Below are positions 13,123-45,860 of a DNA stretch of 64,000 nucleotides, piece after piece (position 1 is the first letter of the stretch; the number at the start of each line of letters is the position of its first letter). This DNA comes from Amoebidium appalachense (lineage: Eukaryota; Ichthyosporea), in assembly GCA_963693365.1 (NCBI GenBank), contig CAVNZM010000003.1:8370001-8434000 (forward strand). The letters are read 5' to 3'. The position numbers and the translations under genes were made by a program. Under the pieces are notes generated by a model. That model saw nothing but the letters and a program-made list of their open reading frames with translations. It was not told the DNA's origin and ran no database searches.

Positions 13123-14399
13123 TCACTCGACAATGTCCACAGACGCCTCAGCCTCCCCCTGCATACCCTCACCTCCCTCCCCCTGCTCCTCCCCCTCATT
13201 CACAAATGGCCTCTCGCTGATGTGTGTGGCCTCATCCGCCTCGTGTGCAAACTTGCAATCTGGCCGGGTGCAGCTTTTACCAAACTTGCACGGAACGGTC
13301 GCCTTGGTGGCGGCGGCTCCAGAGTCCTGGTGTGAGCAAAGAGATTCATATCAGGGGCTGTGCAAGCACTAGGAATCATAGAATAAGTTCTTTCACCAAC
13401 ATCATTTCACTTGGCCCACATTGTAGCACACAAACACTGAGTCTCCCCCTTATTCTTTCCCACAAGCACAATTCAGGGGGGGGGGGGGGGGGGGAGAAGA
13501 ACGCAAGACCAAAGATTGGACACGCACACATCCGTCCAAGAGCAGATGATACGACCACTACCAGATATCAATTTCCTGGTACGTTTACTCAAACAAAACA
13601 CGTGAGGGCAAGAATCTCCGAGCAACCACCACCGAAAACGTGCCCTGGTGGTGGTGGTGGTGGTGGGTTAGGGGGGGGGGGGGGGGGGGGGGGGATTTCT
13701 ACCTTTCCGGTGTGCAAATACTGGCAGTTTGGATTGCGGCAACTGTCCCCAAACTTGCACGGGCTGGGAGGAAACAACATTGGTTACTCAATAGTATCTT
13801 GTGTAGATACACACTCGAATCACCTATCTATCGATCTTCGACAGTATCATACTCATTTACCCTATATTCCTATTAAGTTTTATTAAAATGTTTAAAAAAA
13901 TAGGAATTACTACTATATCTGGAAACAGATGATCCAACGCATTTACTTGATGCTACTATCATACAGAAGACGAATGTCCGCTCCGCCATGGAATCAGGCT
14001 ATGTTCAAAAGAAGATTAACACGCATAAACCGTGTAAAAAACAGGGTGGCATTCACCACGGATGTAGCGGTGTGTGTGTGTGTGCGCGCGCGCACGCGTC
14101 TGTGCGCATGTGTGCAGGCGTGTTTGTGTCCGTACACATGTGCACAGTGTAATGCATGTATGTACATGCGGTTATTGTGTTTGTCGCTCATTGTCAAACT
14201 TGCCCATGCATGTGCACAGCTCTCTCTCTCTTCCTATCTAACTACTTCCGTGTTCATGGGTTCTCTATACAACAACCCGTTGTAAAGGCAAGTCACAAGG
14301 ACTTTCAACCAAAAACTAATGATACTTGTAATTATTGCGAACTGTGTGCGTGTTTTGAGGTGCCTGCAGGTTGCAGTCGGATGCGGTGGTGGTATGCGT

Positions 14400-14480
<81 letters not shown>

Positions 14481-14799
14481 GGGCAGGGGGGGATGGGGGG
14501 GAGGGGTTTGAATGCGGAAAACGGTACGAAGTACACGACGAGAAGCATGGTGCAGGCCACATGCAAAAGCAAACATTCCAGTTTGCAACATCGGGAGGGA
14601 AAGGGGGGGGGGGGGGGAGGGTGCCCATACACAGGATGGAAGAACTGGCAGTTGGGGTTTGCACAGTTGGGGAAGAAGCGGCACTTTGGGGGCTGGGCAG
14701 CGCCAAAGCCCCCCCCAAATCCCATGGCTGCAAACCCCCCGTAGGCTGCACAAACCAGAATCAGTGACCCATTACACGTCACGAGGCAACAACTAAGAG

Positions 14800-14836
<37 letters not shown>

Positions 14837-15130
14837 ACCCACACAGACAGAACATACACACCAACACGCAAAAAAATCAACCACACAAAAACCACACAAA
14901 AAACATTGAAATACAACAGTGCACCCCCCCCCCCCCCCCCCCCTTCCCCCCCCCCAAAGGTGTGAGCGCACGGTGTATATGTGTGCGAGTGTGTTTGTGC
15001 ACTTATGCGTTTTACACTAGAAAGTGGGAGGAAGGGGAGGGAGGAAGGGAGGGAGGGAGGGAGGGAGGGAGGCAGGGAGGGAGGGGAGGGGGTAGAAACA
15101 CGAACGAACAGCAGGGGAGATTGCGTCAGC

Positions 15131-15161
<31 letters not shown>

Positions 15162-15383
15162 ACACACACATATCCCACGCACCTCCAAAAGCCGGGGGGA
15201 AAGCGGTGGCAGGCATGCCGTTGGGGTGGTTGAAGGGGCAGGCCATGTTCCTGCAGCCCGGCCCAAAGCGGCAGTTTGGCCTCGGGTGCATGAAGTTGCA
15301 CTCCTCCCCCCACGAACAGTAGGGGAAGTTGCTGGAGGGGAAATCACGTGAGCAAAATGCTAATACAGGAATGACTATGTGAG

Positions 15384-15415
<32 letters not shown>

Positions 15416-15873
15416 TTCTCGCCTCCACTCCCAACACCACCCCACCCGGGTGCACGCATGCACACGCACGTATGCGCGGTGCCACACACAACACATGCCA
15501 CCAACGCCCAACCCTTGCACCTGCATTCATGAACGAGGGGGGGAGAGGGGACGAATCCTCCTGCAGGTGTGCATGTGGTTGTGCTCTTGTGCATCTGTGT
15601 GTATCAAGCACCCACATTCAAGCACACACAAAAAAAAAAAAAAAAAAAAAAAAAATAGAAGCAAAATGATTGAAAGGCCACAAATATAAGTACACAAAAA
15701 GACAAAACCAAAACTTGCAGACAGAGGGTACACTAATAGAGCCCAATCAGGGGGTTCCCTATGCCTCCAGCACAAATATACACTTTTCAACTCTTTACCC
15801 TCTCATGCGAAGTTTGGGGGGGGGGAGGGAACGAATGTGTCATAGAGTACAAAGTACACATTCATGACATGAG

Positions 15874-15926
<53 letters not shown>

Positions 15927-16396
15927 AGCTGGGAATTTCATACGCGCAGGGCTTTGTTGAGCGGGGCTTGGCGGGGGCGGCGGGCTCCGAGTCCGGATGG
16001 TAGAAGGGACAGGCATCCCCGTTACGGCAGTTGGGATAGAACGTGCACACACGCTTGCCATCCTCTCCCTCCCCTGAGACGCACACAGGGTAAGCAAAAA
16101 GAACAGGAACACAAACTGATATGGCACCTGCTTTTCTGTATGAGCACCAAGGGTGAGTGCATGGAAGACTGTTCAGGTAGGCGGGTATGTGTCCCCCAGT
16201 GGCCATGCTGCAAGTGTGCGTAGATGTGTTTGTGTCTGTGTAAACGTGTGTTGCACATGTGTGCATGAATGCATGAACGTTGCTGAATGCATGTGCATGT
16301 GCATATCCTTTCGTATGTTTGCAAGTGCATGCATGCGTGTTGTATTGGGCAAGGGAACATGGGGGGTGAGGGGAAGTGCGTGCATGCACACACAGA

Positions 16397-16459
<63 letters not shown>

Positions 16460-17458
16460 GAGAGAGAGAGAGTGTGTGTGTGTGTACAGGCGTGCAGGGG
16501 GATAAGATATGTGTGCGCGCGCATGTATGTGTGCAGGGGAAACGGTGCACAAGGGGGAGGGGTTCTCTACCGTTTGCCGTACGTGCCCTTTTGCCGGCAT
16601 CCCCTTCCTCCTCCTCATCTGCTTTCCTCTTGTTGGACCCGTCACCTGCAGGAACAGTGTCAGCTAAGTACCATGATTGAACATTTGTTTTGACAAAAGT
16701 AACATCTGTCATCAGCCTGACTAGGCATAACAAACCAGATGTCTATAAATCGAAGAGGCTGCTTTTGGGCTATCTTTGGTTGGCATCAGCATAAGAGAGA
16801 GGCATTGAGCACATTGGGATTTGCAGCAACCAAATAGAAGTTGTACACGTTTCTTCGGTGGCTCCTATGACAATAGTAGCTTAGAGTCATCTCCACGATT
16901 TCAAACCAACACAAACTAATTGCACAAACATGCTATCCCAAAAGCACCTGAATAGATACACATATTACACCACAATACAAGCCACTCCGGGCGGATGGGG
17001 AAGAGGAAGAGGAGGAGGAGGTGGTGGTGGGAGAGGCGGAGGGGGAGAGGGAGGGGGGAGGGGGGGCTACAAGTAACACACCTGACTGATTCACGGAGGC
17101 ACCTCTTGGCCTGCAAGTACACGCAGAGGGACAATGTGTCAGCAAAGTCATCAGATAGATAAGGTAGAAACACAGGAATATACACTAAGCTTAGTCTATC
17201 GTTTGCTGAGTCGAGAAACTGACAGAGAGAATACTTTGACACACCAGTGTTATTCTTAATGCATCTGGTTGTTGTACAAGTTACAACTGTTCCAAGCCCC
17301 CCCCCCCCCCCCCCCCCCCCCCTCCCTCACCTTCTCCCCTCCCCTCCCCCCTCCTCCCCAAACACACACAAACACTCACAAATGTCCCCCCCTAAATATC
17401 CACCCTCCTCCCCCCTCTCTCGTAGAGCGATTGTCCATTGTAATCACACTGTGATGCC

Positions 17459-17494
<36 letters not shown>

Positions 17495-17879
17495 ACACAC
17501 ACACACCAGAAAAAAAAAAAAAGAACAACCAAACCAAACCAACAAAACACACACACACAACACACAAAGCCGTCACCATTCCCCCCCACCACCACCCGTT
17601 CAATCGTTCCCTTCTCCTTTTACCCACCACCAAAAACACAACACTGATTTGCGGAAAAGGAGCGATGACTGACCTTGACTGTGCTGCCACCTTGCTTGCT
17701 GCAAAGACCACACCATGTGAGTAGCAGCACACCAAACCCCCATGTCTGCAAAATCTGTTCCCCAAAACCTCTGTCTCACCCTCTCTCTACCCCCCCCCCC
17801 CCCTCCCCCTCTGACTCTCCCCTTCCCACCCCCCTGTCTCCCCTCCCTCTCTCTGCTCCCCCCCCCCCCCCCCCAAAAA

Positions 17880-17910
<31 letters not shown>

Positions 17911-18110
17911 CACACCACCCCTCTACCCTCAACCTCTTATCTTTTCTTTAGGGGGGAGGCAACAAAAAAGGTGCCCCTCATGCTTGCGTATCAACCATAT
18001 CATATCAACCCGAGATAAGACTTTCATCCTTCCCATGTAACAAACATATGTGCACGTGTAGGCGTCTGTTCGTGCTCCACATGTGTCGATGTTTTGCTTG
18101 TGCTTACGCT

Positions 18111-18147
<37 letters not shown>

Positions 18148-18472
18148 AAAGGCTCACACAAGTGTTCTTGTGCTCACACGTGTGTGTGCTTGTTCTTGTG
18201 CGCAATCTGTGCGTGTGAAGGTGCATGCCCGTTGCCGTGCACACGTGCAAACCCCATACATGCCCGTGAATGTACACAGCCACCACCAAGCAAGAGTCTA
18301 CCCCATCAACACATCAACCATAACCCAACAGTATCTGTTATGTTACCTTTGGCGGCTTCACCGACTCTCTCCACCAACCTGCAAACACAATGCCTCCATT
18401 AGTACTGTGTGTGTGTGTGCCCAAATGAAGTGCGCGCGTGTGTGTGTGTGTGTGTCCAAAATGCAGTGTGTG

Positions 18473-18512
<40 letters not shown>

Positions 18513-19672
18513 GGGTGTCTACAACTCGAGCATGGTGTGTGCCTGACTGTGCCTGTACGATTAATACTCCGTCCATGGCAGCCAATCTATTAGTTGCCTC
18601 CCCCCCCCCCCCCCCCCCCCCCCCGTGCATCCTATTCTCACTGCTATCCCCCCCCTCCCCCTTCCCTCCAAAAACAAAACAACTTCTATGCAATGCCCTC
18701 TTGCTGACCACCCACTTGCTCATCACTACGGCATGCCTGGGCAGCACACCAACAGGCACGTGCACAAAAACACAACTAGCCCCCCCCCCTCCCCTCCCCC
18801 CCCCCCCTCCCCAGCACCACTACCACCTACCCCCCGCCTCCCCGTACACACACGTACACAAACAGACATACGAGACATGTGCGGGCACCCACCGATATTA
18901 GTGAGCGGGAACACACACACAAACACAAGGACACCTATGCACAGTCCACGAGCAAGCACACAAAACACAAACCCGCTCACCCACAAACGCACGCCAAACA
19001 AGTCAACATGCCCTTTCACACCTCACGTACAGGCGCACATAACCCCCTCCCTCCCCCCCCCCCCCCCCCCCCCCCCCAAACACCCACCCACCCACACGTT
19101 CTTTCGATACACACACACACCCACCCACACCCACACACCCACACACACACCAATGCATTACTTACCAGTCTACAAACGAGTCCGTGTTTTCAGCCAGGAA
19201 CATATCCAACTGTTCGCGAATCTCATCGCTAGACTTCCTGTTTTTGACCATCACAAGGATGTACTGTGGAAGCACATCATCTGCAAAGGAGCAGAAAATC
19301 AAATCAGCAAAACACTCATGGCATAAACACATGACCTACACATATATGCTAAAGCAATACTGCGGCAAAGTTAAGCCGATGAACGAAACATACGTTGCAA
19401 CATATCTAACTCATGGTAACTCCTTATACCCACTGAAAGAGCCCCTATTATTCTCAACAGCGATCTTCCGACCACTGTCCCAAGCCAGCCCCCCCCCCCC
19501 CCCCCCCCCCCCTCCGAGGCCCCACCCCATCCCCCCCATCCCCCCCCCCTCCTCTTCGGAGAGCAGTTCTTACACATCACACGACCTGTCATCAAGCATG
19601 AAAAGATTACGCACACACGACACACACACACACACACACACACACTCTCTCTCTCTCTCCCTCCCTCCCTCC

Positions 19673-19708
<36 letters not shown>

Positions 19709-21040
19709 TCAATAGGGACGACAGCAACAGCCCACCCACCCACTCACCTGTGTACGCATCAATCTCCTTCAGTTTCTCCACAATGGCCTCCTGTTTAGGT
19801 CGCCCAAGTCAGTCAAGGATTGGACACATCTCAAGATCTGAAGCCAACAAATAATAGCTTATTTGGAATGCCTTGTCAAAAACAAGGAGGGTGTACAGCC
19901 AACCCTTGCAATGTGCTGTGGGCGGAGACAAGGATGGCCGGGCATGAGCAGGATTGGCAGAGAGGTCTTGGGAGAGTAAAAGCAAAGGGCGGCAAATAAG
20001 AGTAGATGAGTACAAGCGGGGGAATACGGGCGGGTGTATGTGTATGTATGTGTGTGTGGGTTTGGGGAGGGGGGGGGAGGGGTTGGAGGGAGTGGAGGGT
20101 GGGTGGGTGGGTGGGTGGGTGGGGGGGGGGGGGAGGAGGGGGGAAGAGGGGGGTACACCCGCACCACACACTACAACACACAAAAGAAACAAACTATACA
20201 TGCAGTGAAGAGTGTTGTGTGTGTAACCACACCAAAAGAGCATGCAGCACAAGCAAAAGTCAATCTCCCAAAAAGCCACATGAAGCCAAGGGGAGGGGAG
20301 GGGGGGTCCGATGTATGGGGAAACACTACCAAGCACACAAATGCACAACAAGAAAATAGCGCAGACAGAAATTGGTTTGCGGAAACATGCCCGACGTGTG
20401 TGAAAGCATAGGAGGGAAAGGGGTCAGAGAAAGAGTAACCCGCACAAAGCACTAAGTAGGACAAAAGAATGAAGACCACACAGGAAAGAAGAGATGTGGG
20501 TGCCTTAGGCACAACGGAGAGAGGGCAGGGAGGGAAGAGGAGGGGGGGAGGGGGGGGAGAAGGAGGTGATGTACGTTGGAGGGTTGGCCAGATGGAGGAG
20601 TCGCCAAAGGAAAACAACAAAACGTCACAAAAATGAGAAACCCGAAATCAAACAAGGTAAGTGTGCAGGCAGAAGACATTTGAACAGAGCCAATGACAGG
20701 AAAGCGAGCAGTAACTACTTCCACCAGTTGTTGCTATCTTTCAAAGGGCGGTCAAACGAAAAGTTCCACGTCATCACCCTAACCGTCCAAAAACGACACC
20801 CAAGGAGCGTGAAACTGGCATTCCTCAACAAGTGCAACAGGTACACGGGAAACTCACAATAAACATTCAACACAGTCGTTCGTTATACACACGACTTCAC
20901 TGTTGTGACATGCAAAAAACTCTATCAATGGAGGCAAATGGACGCGTCATGTTTTCTCTGGCCTGTGGGTAGCCGGGGACGTGCTCACTCACCCTCACAA
21001 CCTCCAGAGAGTCCTCGGTCAACTCAGGTAGCTGCGCCAT
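13123..21040 (-). CDS. ZC3H14: ZC3H14/Nab2-type nuclear poly(A)-RNA-binding zinc-finger protein
   Basis: Twelve exons join in phase to a 341-residue protein: 20993-21040, 19748-19790, 19166-19280, 18347-18378, 17674-17698, 17082-17110, 16571-16645, 15944-16073, 15183-15331, 14631-14745, 13703-13763, 13123-13326. Residues about 10-75 match the N-terminal PWI-like fold of ZC3H14 (YILVMVKNRKSSDEIREQL, then FVDW). Residues 102-117 carry a bipartite basic signal (NKRK...GKRAR). Six CCCH fingers follow: C132-H148, C165-H181, C186-H201, C237-H252, C256-H271 and C287-H302, with C-x5-C-x4/5-C-x3-H spacing. Human ZC3H14 has five fingers and yeast Nab2 seven. The family binds poly(A) in the nucleus and limits tail length. 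Finger 2 is split by the intron after TGCGC, and joining restores its first Cys. The tail is acidic and the stop is TGA. The start is the first ATG in frame; an in-phase chain this long makes the model strong. Confidence 0.93.
14402..14480. repeat. (TG)n microsatellite in a ZC3H14 intron
   Basis: About 39 TG units between the exons for fingers 4 and 5 of the ZC3H14-like gene. On the sense strand it is (CA)n. It is followed directly by a copy of the dispersed GGTACGAAGTAC repeat. Confidence 0.95.
15877..15925. repeat. About 49-base G-run next to a 5' splice site
   Basis: On the sense (minus) strand this is a C-run that starts 19 bases into the intron after finger-1 exon 15944-16073. It is an example of the C-run-after-donor pattern reported in the findings. 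Confidence 0.9.
20565..20712 (+). repeat. Dispersed repeat, module 2 (diverged copy)
   Basis: Shares long blocks with 28325-28440 and 37470-37580: ACAACAAAACGTCACAAAA, then AAATCAAACAA, then GTGTGCAGGCAGAAGAC and GAACAGAGCC. It is the most diverged of the three. It lies in the first intron of the ZC3H14-like gene. Confidence 0.75.
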
Positions 21041-21620
21041 GATGAAAGAAATGTAGTGCTTTTCGCGTATTTAAATGATTTGAGACGATGAATTTCCAGT
21101 ATAGAGCCGCTACAACCGTCTCTGTTGCTTGTCACAAATTTCTCGTTACAAGATGGTCACACACCTGCGTCTCCCCAAAATCTGCAACAAATGCGCTCGT
21201 TCTCAAAGAGCGCACAGAGAAAACGGGATGCTGTGATTACAGTGCTATTCTTTGCTAGCTAACAAGCGTCTGCAACCATAAACACACTTGCCTAAACGGT
21301 ATATCAAGTTCTCTCGCAAAAACTAATGTGCAAGGGAATTTCTCGCTTTATCGACCGTTACACCTCTGCGTGACTGCCAACACGTGAAACTTGCCGCTTA
21401 CCTGGGCAACTTTGTCATCACCAAAAATGGTTATACCGTCACTCACAGTTTATGACGTACAAGCTGACGCTAATCGGGTCCGACCCGAATGATGAGCAGG
21501 TCCTCACAGCTGATCCGAAAGGCTCAGCTGAGCGGCAAACAATATTAAAAGTATAAACAGCTGTTGTGCTAAAACAATTATTGTTATTTGCAAACAATAA
21601 TTTAAAGTTTATTACCATGA
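21041..21620. promoter_or_regulatory. Probable promoter of the ZC3H14 gene, possibly bidirectional
   Basis: This 580-base stretch lies upstream of the ZC3H14-like ATG (minus) and of a candidate plus-strand first exon. It is free of the homopolymers that flood the rest of the window and becomes AT-rich toward 21540-21610. Direct initiator or TATA elements cannot be assigned with confidence. Confidence 0.4.
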
Positions 21621-21790
21621 ATGCAAACAGCTAATATCAGAGAGAAATTTGATCGACTCTGTCTTCTGACGGTTTACAGTACCGGGTCACCCGCCCATTT
21701 CAAACTTCGAGCTGAGCTTGACCTGCTGGCTGTCGACAACCGTCGTGCCACAAACTCGTGGTTTGTGACGGTGTGCACCCAAAATAAACA
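21621..21790 (+). CDS. Possible first coding exon, unrecognised protein
   Basis: An ATG at 21621 opens a 56-codon frame of natural composition (REKFDRLCLLTVYSTGSP ... TNSWFVTVCTQNKQ). It ends in CAAG before a consensus donor GTATGT, leaving phase 1. Composition is unlike the repeat frames around it. No domain is recognised and no convincing second exon was found before the convergent RasGEF gene at 23449, so it could be a spurious frame or a short unfinished gene. Confidence 0.35.
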
Positions 21791-23103
21791 AGGTATGTAC
21801 GTCACGGTAGTTCGACATGAGCTGTACGCGTGCTCACACTGCATGTACGTACACATGTGTTCGAGTCGATCACACCCCCCTCCTCCCCCCTCCGGGCCCC
21901 CGCTGCCCCCGTCACCGCCTTCCGGTCTACGCTCTTTTTTTCTACTAGTAGTTCAGGCGGCACATTTCCAGATCAGAAAATATAATAATTTGTTGAGTAC
22001 ATTTTGCACGATCGCATGCACCCCGCACCCAAAACCGTACGCGTTAGCCTGCCAGCACGAACATGAGCATGCAAGTGCACGAACTCGTCGCCGCACTTTT
22101 TTTTTTTTTTTTTTTTTTTTTGGGGAGGGGGGGGGGGGGGGGGGGGGGGGGGGTTGGTTGGTTGGTACGTTGGCACCAGTGATCATGACCGGCCATACGT
22201 GCTTTTTTTTTTTTGCCCCCCTTGCTAACCTAATTAGCAACAAATAGTATACACACTGCATGAACATCGTTCGAGTTGTTTTTATTTCGGCATCTTGAAT
22301 GCCACCCAACTACGAAGCTACGACTAGAGTACGGCAGACTTCAAGTGCAAAATACAACTGAAGAAAGCTTACTACTTTTCTACTTTATCGAAGCTTATAC
22401 ATAACTTCTATGGTATATGGAACCATTGAGTTTAAAACGGAAAAAAAATAAAAGACAAAACGACCTAACCCTAATTTTAGACCACACCACTTGTGAAAGG
22501 AAAATTCATTATCATCCAACCACATCGGACACATATCGAGCCCAACAGATCGTTACTGATTTTCACAGTAAGCAAGTCTGAAATGCTAGCATATAGTAAT
22601 ACAGCTACTGTTACGTGCTTACGCGGTGACCCAAACAGGTTATAATCCTTAGGTGCTTGTGCGCATACAAACACGCAACCGTTTGGTGCCAGCTCTATTT
22701 TATGGCCAAGATCGTGGTTGTGCTTAAATGGTATATATAGCCATTCGTAATCTCATACAACACAAACGCAAATGAAAAAAGAACAGGTGCATACATCACG
22801 AGTAAGACTCAATGGTGACAAAGAAGCTAAAATACTGCATGAAACTCTGGCATGGCCGGGAAAGAGAAACAGCCAAAGAAGTGTTTTCGCAAGCGCGCGC
22901 GCGTTCGAGTCAGTGAGCAAAAGAGGTGTCAGTGTGAGTGTAAATCTCACACACTGTGAGTGAGTTAGAGTGTGTGTGAGGGTGTGTGTGTGCGTGTGTG
23001 CGCGCGTGCTTGTGTGTGTGTGTGCAAATCATTTTGTGTGTCCGTGTGTGTGTTTGCTTGCGTGTGGAACCGGTGGTGCACATAACTGCAAATAATATTG
23101 ACC

Positions 23104-23152
<49 letters not shown>

Positions 23153-23255
23153 CGCATGTGCGTGTGGAACCGGTGGTGCACATAAGTGCAAATAATATTG
23201 ACCAGTGTGTTTGTGTGTGAACCGGTGGTGCACATAAGTGCAAATAATATTGACC

Positions 23256-23332
<77 letters not shown>

Positions 23333-23448
23333 ACGCTCGAGAGAGTGTGTACATGTATGCGCACGTGAACACGTGTGTGTGTGTGTGCGTGTGTACATAC
23401 GCGTGTAAGTGTGTGTGTGTGTGTGCTTTGGGGGCTATCGTCATGTGT
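21791..23448. other. Region between ZC3H14 promoter and RasGEF 3' end
   Basis: Contains a T-run/G-run junction at 22099-22153, unique AT-rich DNA at 22220-22780 and a TG-rich block with direct repeats from 22970 onward. The RasGEF 3' UTR should occupy part of 22,800-23,448. No further gene is supported. Confidence 0.5.
23064..23332. repeat. Three direct repeats separated by (TG)n
   Basis: A block of about 50 bases beginning GGAACCGGTGGTGCACATAA and ending AATAATATTGACCAGTGTGT occurs at about 23066, 23166 and 23219. Copies are followed by TG tracts of different length; the last has about 34 units. The pattern suggests duplication by slippage between flanking TG tracts. Confidence 0.9.
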
Positions 23449-42431
<18,983 letters not shown>

Positions 42432-43697
42432 TCTTACTAGATTGAGCCCCAAGCCCAATCATTTACCAGCACTTTTGGTTGAAGTCCATGTATGCGTTAT
42501 GCATCTCCTAAAACTAGTTGTGCCACCCCGACAAACATCAGCTAAACGATTGTGATCTGGCCATGTGTCCTGTAGAAGCCGATCTCCCGTCGATCTAGCG
42601 TACAATAGAAGGGCGCAGAAACGCACAAGATCGCACGCAGAATCTCTGAAAAACGGTGTGGAAACGCTGGTTGCAATCCCTGTGATGTACACCAGAATAG
42701 TAGAGGCACGAAACGGAGCTCAAAGGAACAGAAAAAGACGGTAACACATAAAAGGAAACGATGACAGCCGTCTTAGCGATGTGGAGTCCAGATAGAACCT
42801 ATTCTTCTCACAGTGAGAAATAGTTGTAGCATGGACTAAGTTGGCTCACATCCATGGAGCCCTCCAAAACTGCTAACAGAGGTGGGCAGGCCTACACCCA
42901 GAAGCTAAGTGCATTAACCTACTTGCAACATCAGCCATGCAATGTGACAACATATTATGCTATAAAGCTGGAGCATAGCAACAAAAATGTATGTAAAAAG
43001 ACCTTCACATACTCAGAGACTATGCTACGTATTGGTGGAACTAAGAAGTTACACGCTGCAAAAACGGCCATATGGCCCCGACCTCACAGAGGCATTGCTC
43101 ACAGCACCTCAGTTTCAGTCTTTGCTCTGTTGCGATCAGGGGGGCTTTTTACCTTATTTGGTGCGGGTTTACCCAATCATAAGTCTTGAAATTCAGTAAA
43201 GTCTAACAAACCCCCTCCCCCAGGGTAATTGTGGCCTAAAGTATGTACATGTTTGTGTGACACGGGAATGTGCTGTGCTGTGTCACCCTGTCGGTGAGGG
43301 TAGAACGCAATGTTGCAGGGTGTATTGTTAGTTTGGTATGAAACAGTGTAGTTCTTCGGGTAAGATGAGAGGTAGTCCTCGGGCTGGTTGAGTTGGCATG
43401 AAGGGGTATAAAAGGAAGGGGGAGGGGAAGGGGAGGAGGGCAGGGAGGGAGGGATGTAAGGGTTAGAGTGAGCTCTTGATGCCTCCCGAAAGGTTCCAAA
43501 CCGAGACGCTTTGGCCTGCAGGCAGCCGTAAAATGCCCCCGGTTGCTCTTTATCTCCTTGCATAATATAATGGTTTTATAAAACGTGCTCAAAAACTCAA
43601 CTCAAATGTCTGTGATCATGGCCTTCAGTTCAGCATATATAATCCTACCCCCCTCCCCTCCCCCCAAACACAGACACACAGACAGACACGCACACGC

Positions 43698-43767
<70 letters not shown>

Positions 43768-44271
43768 ACACACGTACACATGCACTCATCACATGCCTGC
43801 TACTGTAACGAATCGTTTTATTTGAAAGCATCTATCGGATATTTATAGGTGTGGTATGCCCTGTGGTTGCGTGTGCCTGCAGGTGTGTGCGTACTGCCTT
43901 GCCTGTGTGTGTGTGTGTGTGCCTGTGTGCAAGCGAAATGCAGATGCCAGTTTGATCGCGTGTGTCTGCACAAGTGTGCCTGTGTCAAGGCCTCCTGCAT
44001 AAACAGGCCTTGGCCTGTGCAAGCGATGCACTGGGAGTTTAATTTCGTGTGTGTATATATGTGTGTCACGACTGTAACCGCCGGTCAATTAGTTATGGGC
44101 AAATACGAAATAGCATTCATTCACATGCCACAGGCATAAAAGATAAGGAGGAGAACCCATCGATCTGTCCCTGTGCTTTCCCTCCGAGCCCCACCCCACC
44201 CCATCAACCCTTCCCAAACAACATGCACGCAAGCATACACGCAGGTGTTGCACAGGCTTCAGAGACTTCAA

Positions 44272-44319
<48 letters not shown>

Positions 44320-44859
44320 AAAGAAGAAAAAAAAAAAAAAAAAAAAAACACCCTCCTCCCGGCCCAAAAATCAATGCAAAAAAAATTCATAATGAAGAAA
44401 AAAATAAAAAAAACGTCCCCCCCCCCCCCCCCCCCCCAACCTGCCCCTCCCCAACCCCCTTCTCCCTGCCCCCCTTTCCCGCCCTTCCCTTATACGTGCA
44501 CTGCGCACGGACACGTACACACAGGTCCACACACATATAACCCCTACCCGCCCCGCCCCCCCCCCCCCCCCCCCCCCTCCCCTCCCCCCCCCCCCCCCCC
44601 CCCCCAAACACACGTGCACACACACACACACACACACACACCACCACCACCACCACCAACACTAAGAGCGCAAGTATTTCAACAATAACAAGAACTAATA
44701 TTTAAGTACAAGTGGTTGAGTCGTTTGGCCGCACTAAGCTTACATAGCCATATATGGTGTGTGCTACAACTCTAATTAGTACATAACATCCTATGGTGCA
44801 TTCTCCATCTTCTGGGTTGTGGCAGATTATTCAAAAAGCTCCGGTCATTCCCACAGCCA
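42432..44859. other. Region between OSTF1 3' end and RasGEF start
   Basis: Unique sequence at 42432-43640 should include the RasGEF promoter and 5' UTR. A plus-strand frame at 42854-43189 and a minus frame at 42462-42692 lack domains and clear starts. A (CA)n tract lies at 43702-43765, and C-runs with A-runs at 44273-44350 and 44556-44606. No gene is supported. Confidence 0.5.
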
Positions 44860-45068
44860 CTAGTCCTCGTCATCCTCCTGCCCGTAGTCCTCCCCGACAC
44901 CTGTAACCCCCCAAGTCATAAGTCACGTTAGGAATTAAATCCCAAAAATAAGTGCATGCATGTGTGCCGCACACACACAACATGCGACTATTCTTATCAC
45001 CAGGCTAGAAAACAAATGCAAGAAAATGAGGCGCGCGCGCACACACATACACACACACACACATGAAC

Positions 45069-45108
<40 letters not shown>

Positions 45109-45111
45109 AAC

Positions 45112-45147
<36 letters not shown>

Positions 45148-45149
45148 TG

Positions 45150-45200
<51 letters not shown>

Positions 45201-45574
45201 GACCATGTGTATAATACGTTGCAGGGCTACACTGTGGCCAATGTGCGCACTACAAACAAGCCAACAAGCAACCAAGCAAACAACAACAAAAAAAAAATCC
45301 GTGCCACACCTTCCCCAGGACGACACACCCGACTCAGCAAGAGGGAGGGACGGGGTGAGGGGGTGAGGGGATAGAGGTTTGTTTAGCCAACCACATAGAT
45401 AATGCAAGGAGAGCAGGGGGGCAATGGAGCATATTAGGCTGGTCCTGGGGGGGAAGAAGGGGTGAGGGGAGGGGGAGCGGGTAAGGGGAAGGGGGGGGGG
45501 GGGAGGGGGGGGGGGGGGGGGGAAGAGTGTTGGAGCAAAGCCGAACGCATGACACACACGTACGTACAATCCGT

Positions 45575-45627
<53 letters not shown>

Positions 45628-45824
45628 GGGGGGGGCTACTGCACCTGCATATGCACTTAATACGGCAGCGGCAGTAGATGTAGAGGCCAAGTCTCGCGGG
45701 GTCTGCCCTTCCTCGTTTTGAATAGTGGGTGTTGCCCCTGAAACACACAAAGTGAATATTGTTGGTTATAAGGCAGAAAGGGTAGGGTGGGGTGGATGGG
45801 TGGGTGGGTGGACGACGTGGTGGT

Positions 45825-45860
<36 letters not shown>

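Noticed and set aside
42854-43189. Plus-strand ATG frame of 111 codons between OSTF1 and the RasGEF
   Set aside because: It has no domain or repeat-independent support and lies where the RasGEF promoter is expected.
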